A stretch of DNA of 64,000 nucleotides from Methylotenera sp. G11 (GCF_000799735.1 NZ_JUHH01000001.1:1178001-1242000); one strand, 5' to 3'. Positions 8,809 to 17,997 are shown, numbered from the stretch's first letter. Translations and numbers: made by a program. The notes: a model not told the origin generated them from the sequence alone.

Positions 8809-9722
8809 TGAGTGATTTTACAAGTAGTTTCTGGCCGATGTTTATTTCGGCCATCGTGATTGGCGGTATTATTTTCTGCCTGACTGTGCTGTTTCTTACC
8901 AGCAAATCACATGACGCAGCCCACACTGGCGAGTCTACAGGTCACGTATACGATGAAGACATCATCGAGATGAACAACCCGATGCCAAGATGGTGGATGT
9001 GGATGTTTATCATTACCTGTGTGTTCGGTGTCAGCTATCTGTTTCTGTACCCAGGTCTGGGAACTTACGGTGGTAAACTGGGCTGGACGCAACTGAAGCA
9101 ATATGAACAGGAAGTGAAAGAAACCAACGACCGCATTGCACCTATCTACGCTAAATTTACATCTATGGCACCTGAAGACGTGGCTAAAGATCCAAAAGCA
9201 ATGGCAATCGGCGAACGCCTGTTCATGAACAACTGCTCACAGTGTCACGGTTCTGATGCTCACGGCAGCCGCGGCTTCCCTAACCTGACAGATAAAGACT
9301 GGTTATATGGCGGCGCGCCTGAAACGATCAAGGAAACCATCACCAATGGCCGTCATGGCATGATGCCGCCAATGGCTGCAGCGATTGGCAATGCGGATGA
9401 CGTGAAAAACGTTGCCAACTACGTATTAAGCCTTTCAGGCAGCCAGCATGACGCAAACCGTGCAGCACTGGGCAAAGAGAAATTCACAGCCTGCGCAGCT
9501 TGCCACGGCGCAGAAGGTAAAGGCAACCAGACAATCGGCGCGCCTAACCTGACAGATGACATCTGGCTGCATGGTGCCGGTGAAGCCGCTATTATCGAGC
9601 GTATCAACAACGGCAAGAATAACCAGATGCCGGCGCAAGGTTCACGTTTAACACCTGAACAGATTCATGTTCTCGCTTCTTACGTTTGGCGCTTTTCAAA
9701 CAATGAAAACAACGCTCAGTAA
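8808..9722 (+). CDS. ccoP: cbb3-type cytochrome c oxidase subunit III (dihaem cytochrome c)
   Basis: The 304-residue subunit receives electrons from soluble cytochromes. It has two N-terminal helices (about residues 9-30 and 62-82), then two cytochrome c domains with CSQCH at 143-147 and CAACH at 229-233. The cytoplasmic-side segment DEDIIEMNNPMPRWW is the conserved CcoP signature. Late methionines in MMPPM and QMPAQG are candidate axial ligands. Confidence 0.97.
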   Translation: MSDFTSSFWPMFISAIVIGGIIFCLTVLFLTSKSHDAAHTGESTGHVYDEDIIEMNNPMPRWWMWMFIITCVFGVSYLFLYPGLGTYGGKLGWTQLKQYEQEVKETNDRIAPIYAKFTSMAPEDVAKDPKAMAIGERLFMNNCSQCHGSDAHGSRGFPNLTDKDWLYGGAPETIKETITNGRHGMMPPMAAAIGNADDVKNVANYVLSLSGSQHDANRAALGKEKFTACAACHGAEGKGNQTIGAPNLTDDIWLHGAGEAAIIERINNGKNNQMPAQGSRLTPEQIHVLASYVWRFSNNENNAQ

Positions 9723-9789
9723 CAACTTAGATTTAATTTAGATAGCAATGCAACTTCAGCTTACTTAAATTATCCTAATACCACTAAAT

Positions 9790-9834
9790 GCCCACTATTT
9801 TGCATATGCTAAAATAGTGGGCGTTGTCCTTTTT
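9790..9834 (+). terminator. Stem-loop after ccoP, probable terminator
   Basis: GCCCACTATTTT pairs with AAAATAGTGGGC around a nine-base loop. A T-rich but imperfect tail (GTTGTCCTTTTT) follows. It probably ends ccoNOQP or reduces read-through into ccoG. Confidence 0.7.
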
Positions 9835-9865
9835 GTGTCGCATTTTAAGCAGGGTTTAAAATCAA

Positions 9866-11296
9866 GTGTCCAATCAGAAAGTAAAGTCCAGGAAAGTCAT
9901 CCCTATTGCCGAAGACACCTCTAAACCAAGGTCTCTTTACGAATCCCAGCCAAAGATTTACCCGCGAAGCATTTCCGGATACTTCAAAAACATGCGCTGG
10001 CTCACCATCTGGATCACTCAGCTTGTTTTTTACGGCACACCCTGGCTCATGTGGAATGACAGGCAGGCCATGCTGCTTGATATCAGCACACACCGTTTTT
10101 ACATCTTTGGCCTCGTGCTTTATCCGCAGGACCTGATTTACCTTGTCGTCATCCTGATCATTGCCGCACTGGCCCTGTTCCTGTTTACCGCCGTTGCCGG
10201 GCGGCTGTGGTGCGGGTTCTCGTGTCCGCAGTCAGTCTATACCGAAATATTCCTGTGGATGGAACGCAAGATCGAAGGCGACCGTGCGGCGCGCATGCGC
10301 CTAGATGGCATGAAGTTCGGTATCAAGAAATTCCATAAAAAATTCCTGAAACATGCCGCCTGGATCAGTTTCTCGCTGTTTACCGGGTTTACTTTCCTGG
10401 GGTATTTCTCACCAATACGTGAATTGCTGGATAATATCCTGCAATATCGCCTGAGCCCATGGGAAACCTTCTGGATCCTGTTTTACGGGTTTGCCACCTA
10501 TGGCAATGCCGGTTTCCTGCGTGAACAGATCTGTAAGTACATGTGCCCTTATGCCCGCTTCCAGAGCGCAATGTTTGATAACGATACGCTGATCGTGACC
10601 TATGACCAGGAACGCGGCGAGCCGCGCAGCGGCCGTTCACGCAAAGTGGACGCAAAACAGTCAGGCCTGGGCGACTGCATTGACTGCAGCTTCTGCGTAC
10701 AGGTATGCCCAGTCGGCATTGATATCCGCAACGGCTTGCAGTATGAATGCATCAGCTGCGGTTTGTGTGTGGATGCCTGCAACAGCATCATGGACAAGAT
10801 GGAATACCCGCGCGGCCTGATCCGTTTTTCTACGCACAATGCCGTAGAAAAGCACTGGTCACAGAAACAGATCATCCAGAAAGTCATGCGTCCGCGTGTG
10901 CTGATTTACAGCGGTTTACTGTTATTGCTATGCATAGGCTTTGTAGCCTCCCTGGCGATGCGCGTACCTTTCAAAGTGGATGTCATCCGCGACCGGGGCG
11001 TGATGTCACGCCTGGTAGCCGGCGGCAAAGTCGAGAATGTCTACCGCCTGCAGATCACCAATGCCTCCGAGAAACCTGAAACCTACCGTATCGGCGTGAA
11101 TGGCCTCAGCGGCCTGACCATCGCATCCGAAGGTGTTTTCACGGTTAACCCGGCTGAGTCACGTATGGTCGCCATAAGCCTGCAGATTGAAGACGGCTCG
11201 ATCAAGAGTGGCTCGCACCCTGTTGTGTTCGAGATTGAAGCCGCAGGCTCAAAAGAAAAGATTCTCGAAAAATCCATTTTTTACATGTCGCATTAA
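9866..11296 (+). CDS. ccoG: Cytochrome c oxidase accessory protein CcoG (FixG/RdxA)
   Basis: The 476-residue membrane protein has several N-terminal helices and two 4Fe-4S motifs, CIDCSFCVQVCP and CISCGLCVDAC, in the ferredoxin region. A C-terminal Ig-like FixG domain follows. CcoG is known to reduce copper for cbb3 oxidase maturation. Additional cysteine motifs GRLWCGFSCPQ and CKYMCPYARFQ are the membrane-domain hallmarks. Translation starts at GTG. It lies 143 bases after ccoP, and a short fixH-like gene follows by 10 bases. Confidence 0.96.
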   Translation: MSNQKVKSRKVIPIAEDTSKPRSLYESQPKIYPRSISGYFKNMRWLTIWITQLVFYGTPWLMWNDRQAMLLDISTHRFYIFGLVLYPQDLIYLVVILIIAALALFLFTAVAGRLWCGFSCPQSVYTEIFLWMERKIEGDRAARMRLDGMKFGIKKFHKKFLKHAAWISFSLFTGFTFLGYFSPIRELLDNILQYRLSPWETFWILFYGFATYGNAGFLREQICKYMCPYARFQSAMFDNDTLIVTYDQERGEPRSGRSRKVDAKQSGLGDCIDCSFCVQVCPVGIDIRNGLQYECISCGLCVDACNSIMDKMEYPRGLIRFSTHNAVEKHWSQKQIIQKVMRPRVLIYSGLLLLLCIGFVASLAMRVPFKVDVIRDRGVMSRLVAGGKVENVYRLQITNASEKPETYRIGVNGLSGLTIASEGVFTVNPAESRMVAISLQIEDGSIKSGSHPVVFEIEAAGSKEKILEKSIFYMSH

Positions 11297-11306
11297 AGGT
11301 TAAGTC

Positions 11307-11573
11307 ATGGCACAGAAACAAGATCAGAATCAAAATCAGAAATGGTGGAAATCAGGCTTTGCCTGGCTTGTATTCGGCGGTCCTGCAATCGTTGTGGTTG
11401 CCAGCCTGACTACCGTATATATCGCCGTGAACGGACAGGATGAAGTACTGGCGCATGAAGAAAACCAGGGGCAGTCACCGTTCAAAAAACCGATGACAAC
11501 CGAAGAGAAGAACTCACTGGAACCTGCTGTCAAGGCACGTAATCATGCCGCTACCGGCGTGAATGACCATTAA
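11307..11573 (+). CDS. Short FixH-like protein
   Basis: The 88-residue protein has one membrane span (about residues 17-43, FAWLVFGGPAIVVVASLTTVYIAV), which resembles the N-terminal anchor of FixH/CcoH proteins. FixH proteins are usually longer (roughly 120-170 residues), with a periplasmic Ig-like part; here only a polar tail of about 45 residues follows. It may be a reduced FixH. The position after ccoG fits a ccoGH arrangement, but the genes that usually follow (ccoI and ccoS) are absent here. Confidence 0.65.
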   Translation: MAQKQDQNQNQKWWKSGFAWLVFGGPAIVVVASLTTVYIAVNGQDEVLAHEENQGQSPFKKPMTTEEKNSLEPAVKARNHAATGVNDH

Positions 11574-11594
11574 TCCCGGTTCAAGATAATAGGC

Positions 11595-12257
11595 ATGCAG
11601 ACAGCGCTTTTATATAGTGCCCTGCTCATGGGCATTGCAGGCGGGCCGCATTGCGTGGCGATGTGCGGTGCGGCATGCACGGCACTCACGCAATCCCAGC
11701 AGCATCCTTACGGCATATACCAATACCACCTGGGTCGGCTATGCGGATATGCACTGCTGGGGGCAATCGCGACATTTGCGATTCAGAGTATCGCCTGGCT
11801 TTCAAGCTACAGCTCTGCCCTGCACCCGCTGTGGACTTTTTTCCATGTGCTGATCTTCTTCTGGGGACTGTTACTGGTCATCTACGCGCGCCAGCCAATA
11901 TGGGTAGACCGGGCAGGCCGCAATATCTGGGGCCATGTCAAAAAGCTGGCGGTAAAGCGTGGTGGGAATTTTTATGTGGGCATGCTCTGGGCATTGATGC
12001 CTTGTGGCCTGCTCTATTCGGCGCTAGTTATTGCATCATTCAATGCCCACCCGCTGGGCGGGGCATTGAGCATGGCGGCCTTCGCACTTGGCTCCAGTAT
12101 ATCGCTCTTTTTAGCGCCCTGGCTCTGGCTGAAGCTGAAAACCAACGCCATTGAACCCTATGGCATGCGGCTGGCCGGATTATTGTTAAGTGCTGCCAGC
12201 GCGTGGGCGATCTGGATGGAGCTGACACACAACACCAAGGTATGGTGCGCTACTTAA
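11595..12257 (+). CDS. TauE/SafE-type membrane protein of the cbb3 cluster
   Basis: The 220-residue protein has about six hydrophobic helices. Its start, MGIAGGPHCVAMCGAAC, is the glycine-cysteine motif of the DsbD/UreH-like 'sulfite exporter TauE/SafE' proteins often found in ccoGHIS clusters. A second motif, GMLWALMPCGLLYSAL, lies in the second half and mirrors the first. The cysteines suggest redox or metal handling during cytochrome oxidase assembly rather than sulfite export; this is inference. It is convergent with the BNR gene, with 59 bases between them. Confidence 0.8.
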   Translation: MQTALLYSALLMGIAGGPHCVAMCGAACTALTQSQQHPYGIYQYHLGRLCGYALLGAIATFAIQSIAWLSSYSSALHPLWTFFHVLIFFWGLLLVIYARQPIWVDRAGRNIWGHVKKLAVKRGGNFYVGMLWALMPCGLLYSALVIASFNAHPLGGALSMAAFALGSSISLFLAPWLWLKLKTNAIEPYGMRLAGLLLSAASAWAIWMELTHNTKVWCAT

Positions 12258-12316
12258 ACCCTCAGGCAATATTCCCGGCAACAGCCTCACACAGCGCTTC
12301 CGCTAACGGATTGGTG

Positions 12317-13513
12317 TTATAACGGTATGACTTTCAGCCCCTCGCCGGCCGTATTCCAGACCAGCAATGACACCTTGCCATTCTGCAGCAATAGCGGATA
12401 GTCAGCGGTACCGCCGACATCTGCCATCATCTTCGGCGATTCCCAACTTTTGCCTTCATCGCTCGATTTCATGAGCCAGAGCTGGCTTTTGCCTGCATCT
12501 TTCTCACGCCATGCCAGCCAGACGTTTTCACCGGCAGCAAGCAAAGCCGCATGACCAGCCTGCTTTTTCATATTGCCGAATTTTCTAGGAGGCGACGATA
12601 CCCAGGCCTCGCCATCCATGCGCGCATAGAACAGTGCTGCATCCTTGCCGGCATCATCATTGCCGCCATCGTACCAGGCCATATGGTAACCCCACCAGCG
12701 CGCGCCATCGCCGCCAGCCGCAAGTGCAGCACCATGATGCGGGCAGCCGTCAATTTTCCAACGCCCGAAAGTCGCCCGTTTTGGATCAGGCATTTTATCC
12801 GCAGCAGGAATTTCCGCAATCATATGATCGCGCTCACTGCCTTCAAACACATGGCGCCACATGGCGGCCACGCGACCATCCGGCTTGCCGGCAAGCGCGA
12901 TGCGGCAGCACTCGCAGCTGCTGTCTGCCAGTTTCTGCTCCGGCAGGAAGCTGGCACCGCTATCTTTAGACACTGCATAGTAGATGGCGGCACCCTCATA
13001 TGGCTTACCGGCGGCTTTAGCGGCAAGCAGATCCCGCTTATCCACCCAGGCGACGGTAATGCTGCCGCCAGCGCTTACGTGCAGCGCATCAAAGCGGTGT
13101 GTGATCTCGCTGCGGTCCTGATGCACGATATAGGGTTTTTCAAACGTTTTACCGGCATCCACCGAGCGTGCAAACCATATATAACCAGAAAACGGCTTTT
13201 TCAGCGCTTCAGTCCAGCTGACATAGATATAGCCGCCTGCTGACACAGCGATCTTCGGGCGCGCCTCACCATCGGCACCTATCTTCTGCGCCACCTGATT
13301 CACCCTGACCGGCCTGGAAAAACTTTTACCGGCGTCCAGGCTGCTGCTGACTTCCACGAAACCATCTTTTACGGCAGCACGCCAGAGCTTATCCTGTGCA
13401 TCCAAAGCCAGGCTGACAGCAAGCGACGCTTGTTGGTGACCGGTATGTCCTTCATGTGCATGGGCGGCAAAGCCAACCCAGAAAAAAACAAGTGCGAACA
13501 GGTATTTAATCAT
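12317..13513 (-). CDS. Secreted BNR/sialidase-like repeat protein with His/Cys motifs
   Basis: The 398-residue protein begins with a signal peptide, and the mature part starts HEGHTGHQ (residues 20-27). Four Asp-box repeats of the S-x-D-x-G type are seen at about 57-65 (SSLDAGKSF), 117-125, 182-190 and 350-357, so a beta-propeller is predicted. CECC at 200-203 and CPHH at 257-260 are not sialidase catalytic features and look like a metal site. Its ATG overlaps the receptor stop by one base (TGATG), so the pair is probably co-translated. True sialidase activity is not supported. Confidence 0.8.
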   Translation of the reverse strand: MIKYLFALVFFWVGFAAHAHEGHTGHQQASLAVSLALDAQDKLWRAAVKDGFVEVSSSLDAGKSFSRPVRVNQVAQKIGADGEARPKIAVSAGGYIYVSWTEALKKPFSGYIWFARSVDAGKTFEKPYIVHQDRSEITHRFDALHVSAGGSITVAWVDKRDLLAAKAAGKPYEGAAIYYAVSKDSGASFLPEQKLADSSCECCRIALAGKPDGRVAAMWRHVFEGSERDHMIAEIPAADKMPDPKRATFGRWKIDGCPHHGAALAAGGDGARWWGYHMAWYDGGNDDAGKDAALFYARMDGEAWVSSPPRKFGNMKKQAGHAALLAAGENVWLAWREKDAGKSQLWLMKSSDEGKSWESPKMMADVGGTADYPLLLQNGKVSLLVWNTAGEGLKVIPL

Positions 13514-15843
13514 CAGTAATCGAATTTTAGTTGTAGATAAGCGGTACGTTGCGGATAGGGATGGAACACATACGCTTTATAATTGTTCAAGTTATCAATC
13601 CCTAGGCTGGCGGTAATGCGGTTAGCAAATTTATAGGTCGCTTTAACGTCCATGACAAAAAACTTGCTGGCGCCTCCAAAGGTATCGGGATTAATGTCGC
13701 TATTATCCAGGGCATTATACTGCCTGCCGCTGTAACGTGCTGCCAGGCTATAAGTAAGATTATTCCCATGATGGTAAGTAGCCACTGCCTTGAACATATT
13801 TTTGGGGATGCGCGGCGGCTTATTGCCGACCGTCGCCGGCGCTGCATCGTTGCGCAGCACTTCAGCATCTGTGAACGTGGCGCTGCCTTGCAGGTCCAGG
13901 CCATGCAAATAGACGTCCTGCCACTGCGTCGCCAGCTCAAGGCCGCGTGTTCGTATGTGATCTACGCTCTGAATAAAGCTGCAGCCTGCTGCCCTAGTAC
14001 AGGTGCCGGTGTCATAAGGAATGGCGCTGCCGTTAGCCAGGGTTTGCGAGATGAGTGCATCATGCTTGTTTTCACTGAACAGGCTGGCCCTGACCAGGCC
14101 GTTATCAAAGCGACGCTCGGCCGAAAACTCTGCAGCAACCACTTCCTCCGGCTTCAGGATCGGGTTCGCTTCTACAAAATAAGCGGCAGCTCCGTTCTGC
14201 AAAGGCTGAAACATTTCACTCACAGTCGGGAAACGGAATGCCTGCCCGAAAGCGGCACGAAAACCCCAGGCCGGAACCGGCTCAAAACTCAGGGAAAGTT
14301 TCGGCGAGAACCTGGTTGCCGATACCGCTTGATAATCGGCTGTTTTCAGAATACTGGAAATGGTTGTTTTATTCTGCCCATCACTTGCCTGCCAATGCTC
14401 AGCACGGCCGCCCAATGTAAGTGCCCACTGTGGCGTAATCTGCCATTTATCCTGGGCATACAGCGCATGGGTTCTGGTCTCGCCGCGGGCAGAAGCGTTG
14501 AGCGTGCCCTTATCTCCCTGCGACCAGTCTGCCGTATTATGGGTTTCGCTTTCCAGCTTGTATTGGTCCAGGTGATAGCCGATGTCTATCGTATGGTCAT
14601 GCGGACGCAGCGTTGCGCGCGTGTCCAGTATTGTCCAGCCGGTACCGGACATATCCGTGACTCGGCCGGTTCTTGTGATGTATGGATTACCCGCAGCGAT
14701 TGAGCCGTTAGCGGATGCATTGGCGGCACTATTCCTGTCCCGCTGGTAATCATAGTCAGATAGCGTTACCTGCCAGTCAAAAAAGCCATGGGTGCTGGAC
14801 TTGACATCCAGTGCTTGCATGACATGCAGCGACTCGGCCTCTGCCGGGTTCATGCCGGAAATATCGTAACGTTGGCCGTTGAAACTTACCCGGCCGTTAT
14901 ATACCGCATTGCCCGCGCTATCCCTGATATAGCTTTCAACGTCGGTCTTGCCGTCCATATTCCATAAACCCAGGGTATAGGACGCCTTGATTTGAGATGT
15001 GATGTCGTAGGCCGCCTTGAATTTAATATTGGTCTGCTCTGTGCTATCGATACTGTTTGCACCGAACACCACACGTTCGGCATTCGTCTCGCTTTTATCC
15101 TGGTAAGCCCCGGTCACTGCCGGACTGGCGCCACCTGCAACGGTCGAAAGCGCAGCCGTGGAGAAATTCATCGGCTGGCCTTCATTCTTGAGGTAATCCA
15201 CCCCTAGCCAGAATGCAAAGTCGTTTACCTTGTTACCGACAGATGCAGTCAGGTGACTGCCGTTGTAACTTTCATCTGTACCGTATAACTTAAAATTCTG
15301 GGTAAAAGCCTGCATACTGGCGTGCGATTCAAACCGGTCTGGCATGCGCGTTGCAATGCTCATCACACCACCGAAAGAGTTGCCGGCATAAAGTGCAGAG
15401 AAAGGCCCGTACATCATGCTGATGCTTTCTATTTCTTCCGGGCTTACCATTCCCCAGCGCGGCGGATACGCGAACGAGTTGCCCAATAAATTGGACAGCA
15501 GTACGCCATCTGCATACAGCATGCTCTGCGCACTCGATAGCGTGCCGATAGTACGGGTTGCGATGATGCCGTTGCGGTCGCCGATGAAGCGTTCGCGTAC
15601 CTGTATGCTGGGAAGGTATTTCAGGGTTTGCGCAGGTGTCGCAGCGTTGACGCTATCTTGTATCTGCTTTTTATCATAAGTCTCCACGGTAGCCGGATGC
15701 TTGAGGATACGGCTATCGATCAGGGGCGCACGCACTTCGATTTCATCCAGGTTAATGGCCTCGTTATGCTCTGCGTAACAGACATTAGCGACCATCGAAG
15801 CGGCCAGAACAGCCATAAGTTTTTTCTGCATTTTTGATACCAT
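13513..15843 (-). CDS. TonB-dependent outer-membrane receptor
   Basis: The 776-residue protein has a signal peptide ending near CYAEHN, a TonB-box-like DEIEVRA, a plug domain (about residues 45-160, with the SIQVRERF and MLYADGV segments) and a long beta-barrel that ends LQLKFDY with an aromatic last residue. These receptors use TonB energy to import metal complexes or other scarce compounds. No iron-siderophore operon or cobalamin riboswitch is seen. Coupling to the His/Cys-rich BNR protein and proximity to oxidase genes favour copper or another metal as the substrate; this is inferred. An in-frame ATG at 15831 is an alternative start. Confidence 0.92.
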   Translation of the reverse strand: MVSKMQKKLMAVLAASMVANVCYAEHNEAINLDEIEVRAPLIDSRILKHPATVETYDKKQIQDSVNAATPAQTLKYLPSIQVRERFIGDRNGIIATRTIGTLSSAQSMLYADGVLLSNLLGNSFAYPPRWGMVSPEEIESISMMYGPFSALYAGNSFGGVMSIATRMPDRFESHASMQAFTQNFKLYGTDESYNGSHLTASVGNKVNDFAFWLGVDYLKNEGQPMNFSTAALSTVAGGASPAVTGAYQDKSETNAERVVFGANSIDSTEQTNIKFKAAYDITSQIKASYTLGLWNMDGKTDVESYIRDSAGNAVYNGRVSFNGQRYDISGMNPAEAESLHVMQALDVKSSTHGFFDWQVTLSDYDYQRDRNSAANASANGSIAAGNPYITRTGRVTDMSGTGWTILDTRATLRPHDHTIDIGYHLDQYKLESETHNTADWSQGDKGTLNASARGETRTHALYAQDKWQITPQWALTLGGRAEHWQASDGQNKTTISSILKTADYQAVSATRFSPKLSLSFEPVPAWGFRAAFGQAFRFPTVSEMFQPLQNGAAAYFVEANPILKPEEVVAAEFSAERRFDNGLVRASLFSENKHDALISQTLANGSAIPYDTGTCTRAAGCSFIQSVDHIRTRGLELATQWQDVYLHGLDLQGSATFTDAEVLRNDAAPATVGNKPPRIPKNMFKAVATYHHGNNLTYSLAARYSGRQYNALDNSDINPDTFGGASKFFVMDVKATYKFANRITASLGIDNLNNYKAYVFHPYPQRTAYLQLKFDY

Positions 15844-15934
15844 CAGTGATTTTTATTTATAGCCGGAGTGTATAACCATTATGCAATTAATGTAATGTGA
15901 CCAATTGTCGCAGGGGGGATGCCGGCGAGATGAA

Positions 15935-15955
15935 GCACAGGGACAGACCCCGTGC
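15935..15955. repeat. REP-like imperfect palindrome
   Basis: GCACAGGG and CCCCGTGC flank ACAGA, giving a 21-bp hairpin with one mismatch. The GGGACAGACCCC core resembles palindromes that accompany REP-type elements in many proteobacteria. Only one copy is seen in the window, in the gap between the receptor and the regB-like gene. Without a second copy or a nearby RAYT transposase this remains tentative. Confidence 0.4.
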
Positions 15956-15988
15956 AATTTATCGTTCGCCACGTATAATATCCGGGTC

Positions 15989-17290
15989 ATGGATATCGAC
16001 CTCCCTATTTTAGAAGACCCGTCACGCCGTAATTTGCAGCGTCTGTTCCTGTTGCGCAGCGTGATGATTGCATTCATGCTGGCTGCCACGCTGGCATTGT
16101 TTTACCTGCATATACCGCTGCCCAGGTATCCGGTCGCTTTCGCAGTAAGCGGCATGCTGCTGCTGAACCTGGTCACGCTGCTGCGCCTGAACAAACAGAA
16201 CCGGCACGTCAATGACCGAGAGGTTCTGCTGCAACTGCTGGCTGACCTTGCGGCATTGACCGTATTGTTTTACTACACCGGCGGCTACAGCAACCCCTTG
16301 GTATGGATGTACCTACTGCCTCTCACCGTGGCGGCTGTTGCGTTAAAGCGCCAGTATGCCTGGCTGCTGGCGGCGGTCGCCATTGCCTGCTATTCATTGC
16401 TGGTGTTTTATTATGTTCCGCTCTCACATCTCCACATGCACGACATCGCCGGGAAAACACTGGATATTCACCTGGTAGGCATGTGGATAGGCTTTGTGGT
16501 GAGTGCCGGCATCATCGCCTTTTTTGTGACCAAAATCGGACAAAGCCTGCGCGAGTACGATCAGCTGATGGCGAGCATGCGGGAAAAATCGCTAGAAAGT
16601 GAGCGTGTACTCTCACTGGGAACGCTGGCAGCCAGTGCGGCACATGAACTCGGTACCCCACTTTCCACCATGGCCGTGGTGAGCAAGGAGCTGGCAAACG
16701 ACCTCACCCATCAACCGGAGCAATTGCAGCAGCTGGAAATCCTGCGCACACAGATCAACCGCTGCAAGGAAATATTATCCTCGATCACCCGCAATGCCGG
16801 ACAAAGCAGGGCCGATGACGGACATGGCTCGGGCTTACGCGAATTTCTGCACGAAGTCACTCAGCGCTGGCGTGACACACGCCCGGCCACAGAGCTGGTT
16901 ATTTCCGTTTGCAGCCACAGCAGCAACCCGCAGATATTCACCGACCGGGCACTCATACAGGCCTTGCAGAATCTACTGGATAACGCTGCCGACGCTTCTC
17001 CTGAGCGCATATTGCTCCATGCGGACTGGGATGCAGATATGCTGGAAATCAGCATCAGGGACTTTGGTCCCGGCATTACCGAAGAAATCAAAAGACAGCT
17101 CGGCCAGCCTTTTTTCTCCTCCAAAAATGAAAACGGCATGGGCCTGGGTGTGTATTTAACCCAAATGACGCTCAGCAGATTAGGCGGGGAGCTAAGCATC
17201 AGCAACCACGCTGAAGGCGGCGCACTTACCTCCGTAAAATTGCATCTGGATAAGCTGCGCATTCATCAACCCCCTTCAGGTCAACATTGA
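15989..17290 (+). CDS. regB: RegB/PrrB/ActS-type redox sensor histidine kinase
   Basis: The ATG at 15989 gives 433 residues; an upstream open extension is low-complexity and crosses a palindrome. About six membrane helices (residues 20-182) include GGYSNP (98-103), the conserved quinone-sensing loop region of RegB. The H-box AASAAHELGTPL has H219. C259 in NRCKEIL corresponds to the redox-active cysteine of RegB. ATPase motifs DNAADAS, DFGPGI and GMGLGVYL follow. It lies 10 bases before the regA-like gene. The RegBA system adjusts respiratory and oxidase genes to redox state. Confidence 0.92.
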   Translation: MDIDLPILEDPSRRNLQRLFLLRSVMIAFMLAATLALFYLHIPLPRYPVAFAVSGMLLLNLVTLLRLNKQNRHVNDREVLLQLLADLAALTVLFYYTGGYSNPLVWMYLLPLTVAAVALKRQYAWLLAAVAIACYSLLVFYYVPLSHLHMHDIAGKTLDIHLVGMWIGFVVSAGIIAFFVTKIGQSLREYDQLMASMREKSLESERVLSLGTLAASAAHELGTPLSTMAVVSKELANDLTHQPEQLQQLEILRTQINRCKEILSSITRNAGQSRADDGHGSGLREFLHEVTQRWRDTRPATELVISVCSHSSNPQIFTDRALIQALQNLLDNAADASPERILLHADWDADMLEISIRDFGPGITEEIKRQLGQPFFSSKNENGMGLGVYLTQMTLSRLGGELSISNHAEGGALTSVKLHLDKLRIHQPPSGQH

Positions 17291-17300
17291 AAGCCACCCT

Positions 17301-17867
17301 ATGAACGCACTGGATCAGGATGAAAAAGCGACCTTATTGCTGGTAGATGACGATGAGGACTTTCTTAACGTGCTCGCAGTTGCCATGCGCAAACGCGGGT
17401 TCAGCGTCACATTGGCAGACAGTGCCGAAAGTGCTTTTGAACGGGTGAAAGACGACCCGCCGGAATTTGCCGTAGTCGACCTCAAAATGTCTGGCAACTC
17501 AGGGCTGGTACTGGTGCGGCAGCTGGCTGGCCTGGCGGCCGGAACCAAGATAGTCGTGCTGACAGGTTATGCGAGCATCGCAACTGCGATTGAAGCGATC
17601 AAACTGGGGGCGACACATTACCTGGCAAAACCGGTAGATGCGGATGAAATAGTCGCCGCGTTCGAGAAAAAGAACGGAAACGCAGACGTTGAATTATCAA
17701 GCAACCCGCTCTCGGTCAACCGACTGGAATGGGAACATATCCAGCGCGTGCTTGCAGAGAATGACGGCAATATCTCGGCCACCGCGCGCAGCCTGAACAT
17801 GCATCGGCGCACCTTGCAAAGAAAGCTCGGCAAGAAGCCAAGCGCCAATCCGGCAATCGGCATATGA
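17301..17867 (+). CDS. regA: RegA/PrrA/ActR-type response regulator
   Basis: The 188-residue regulator has a receiver domain with acidic residues DDDE (16-19), phosphoacceptor D60 in VVDLKMSG and the late KPVDADE lysine. A short Fis-type helix-turn-helix ends the protein (about 143-180, EWEHIQRVLAENDGNISATARSLNMHRRTLQRKL), as in RegA/PrrA. It is the partner of the kinase just upstream. No clear terminator is seen in the 130 bases that follow. Confidence 0.93.
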   Translation: MNALDQDEKATLLLVDDDEDFLNVLAVAMRKRGFSVTLADSAESAFERVKDDPPEFAVVDLKMSGNSGLVLVRQLAGLAAGTKIVVLTGYASIATAIEAIKLGATHYLAKPVDADEIVAAFEKKNGNADVELSSNPLSVNRLEWEHIQRVLAENDGNISATARSLNMHRRTLQRKLGKKPSANPAIGI

Positions 17868-17997
17868 AGTGGTAAGGCACCTTGCAGCAATCCGTACTAC
17901 AGGACATCTGATTACGGAGCCAGGAAAGTATCCGCAGCTTGCTTATTATCATCGCCCCCGATGGCAATAATGCCTGCATAGGCGCAGCATTTTACTG

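Noticed and set aside
11651-12154. A second long frame inside the TauE/SafE-type gene.
   Set aside because: The alternative frame lacks hydrophobic helices, and the main frame has a clear family motif and start.
12551-13243. A 230-codon plus-strand frame opposite the BNR gene.
   Set aside because: It is antisense to the Asp-box protein and shows no coherent protein features.
13768-14703. A 311-codon plus-strand frame opposite the TonB receptor.
   Set aside because: It lies wholly antisense to a clear receptor gene, has low-complexity content and no recognisable domain; the receptor frame explains the coding signal.
15844-15934. A Fur or cobalamin-riboswitch control element for the TonB receptor.
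   Set aside because: The leader is too short for a cobalamin riboswitch, and no convincing Fur-type inverted repeat is visible.
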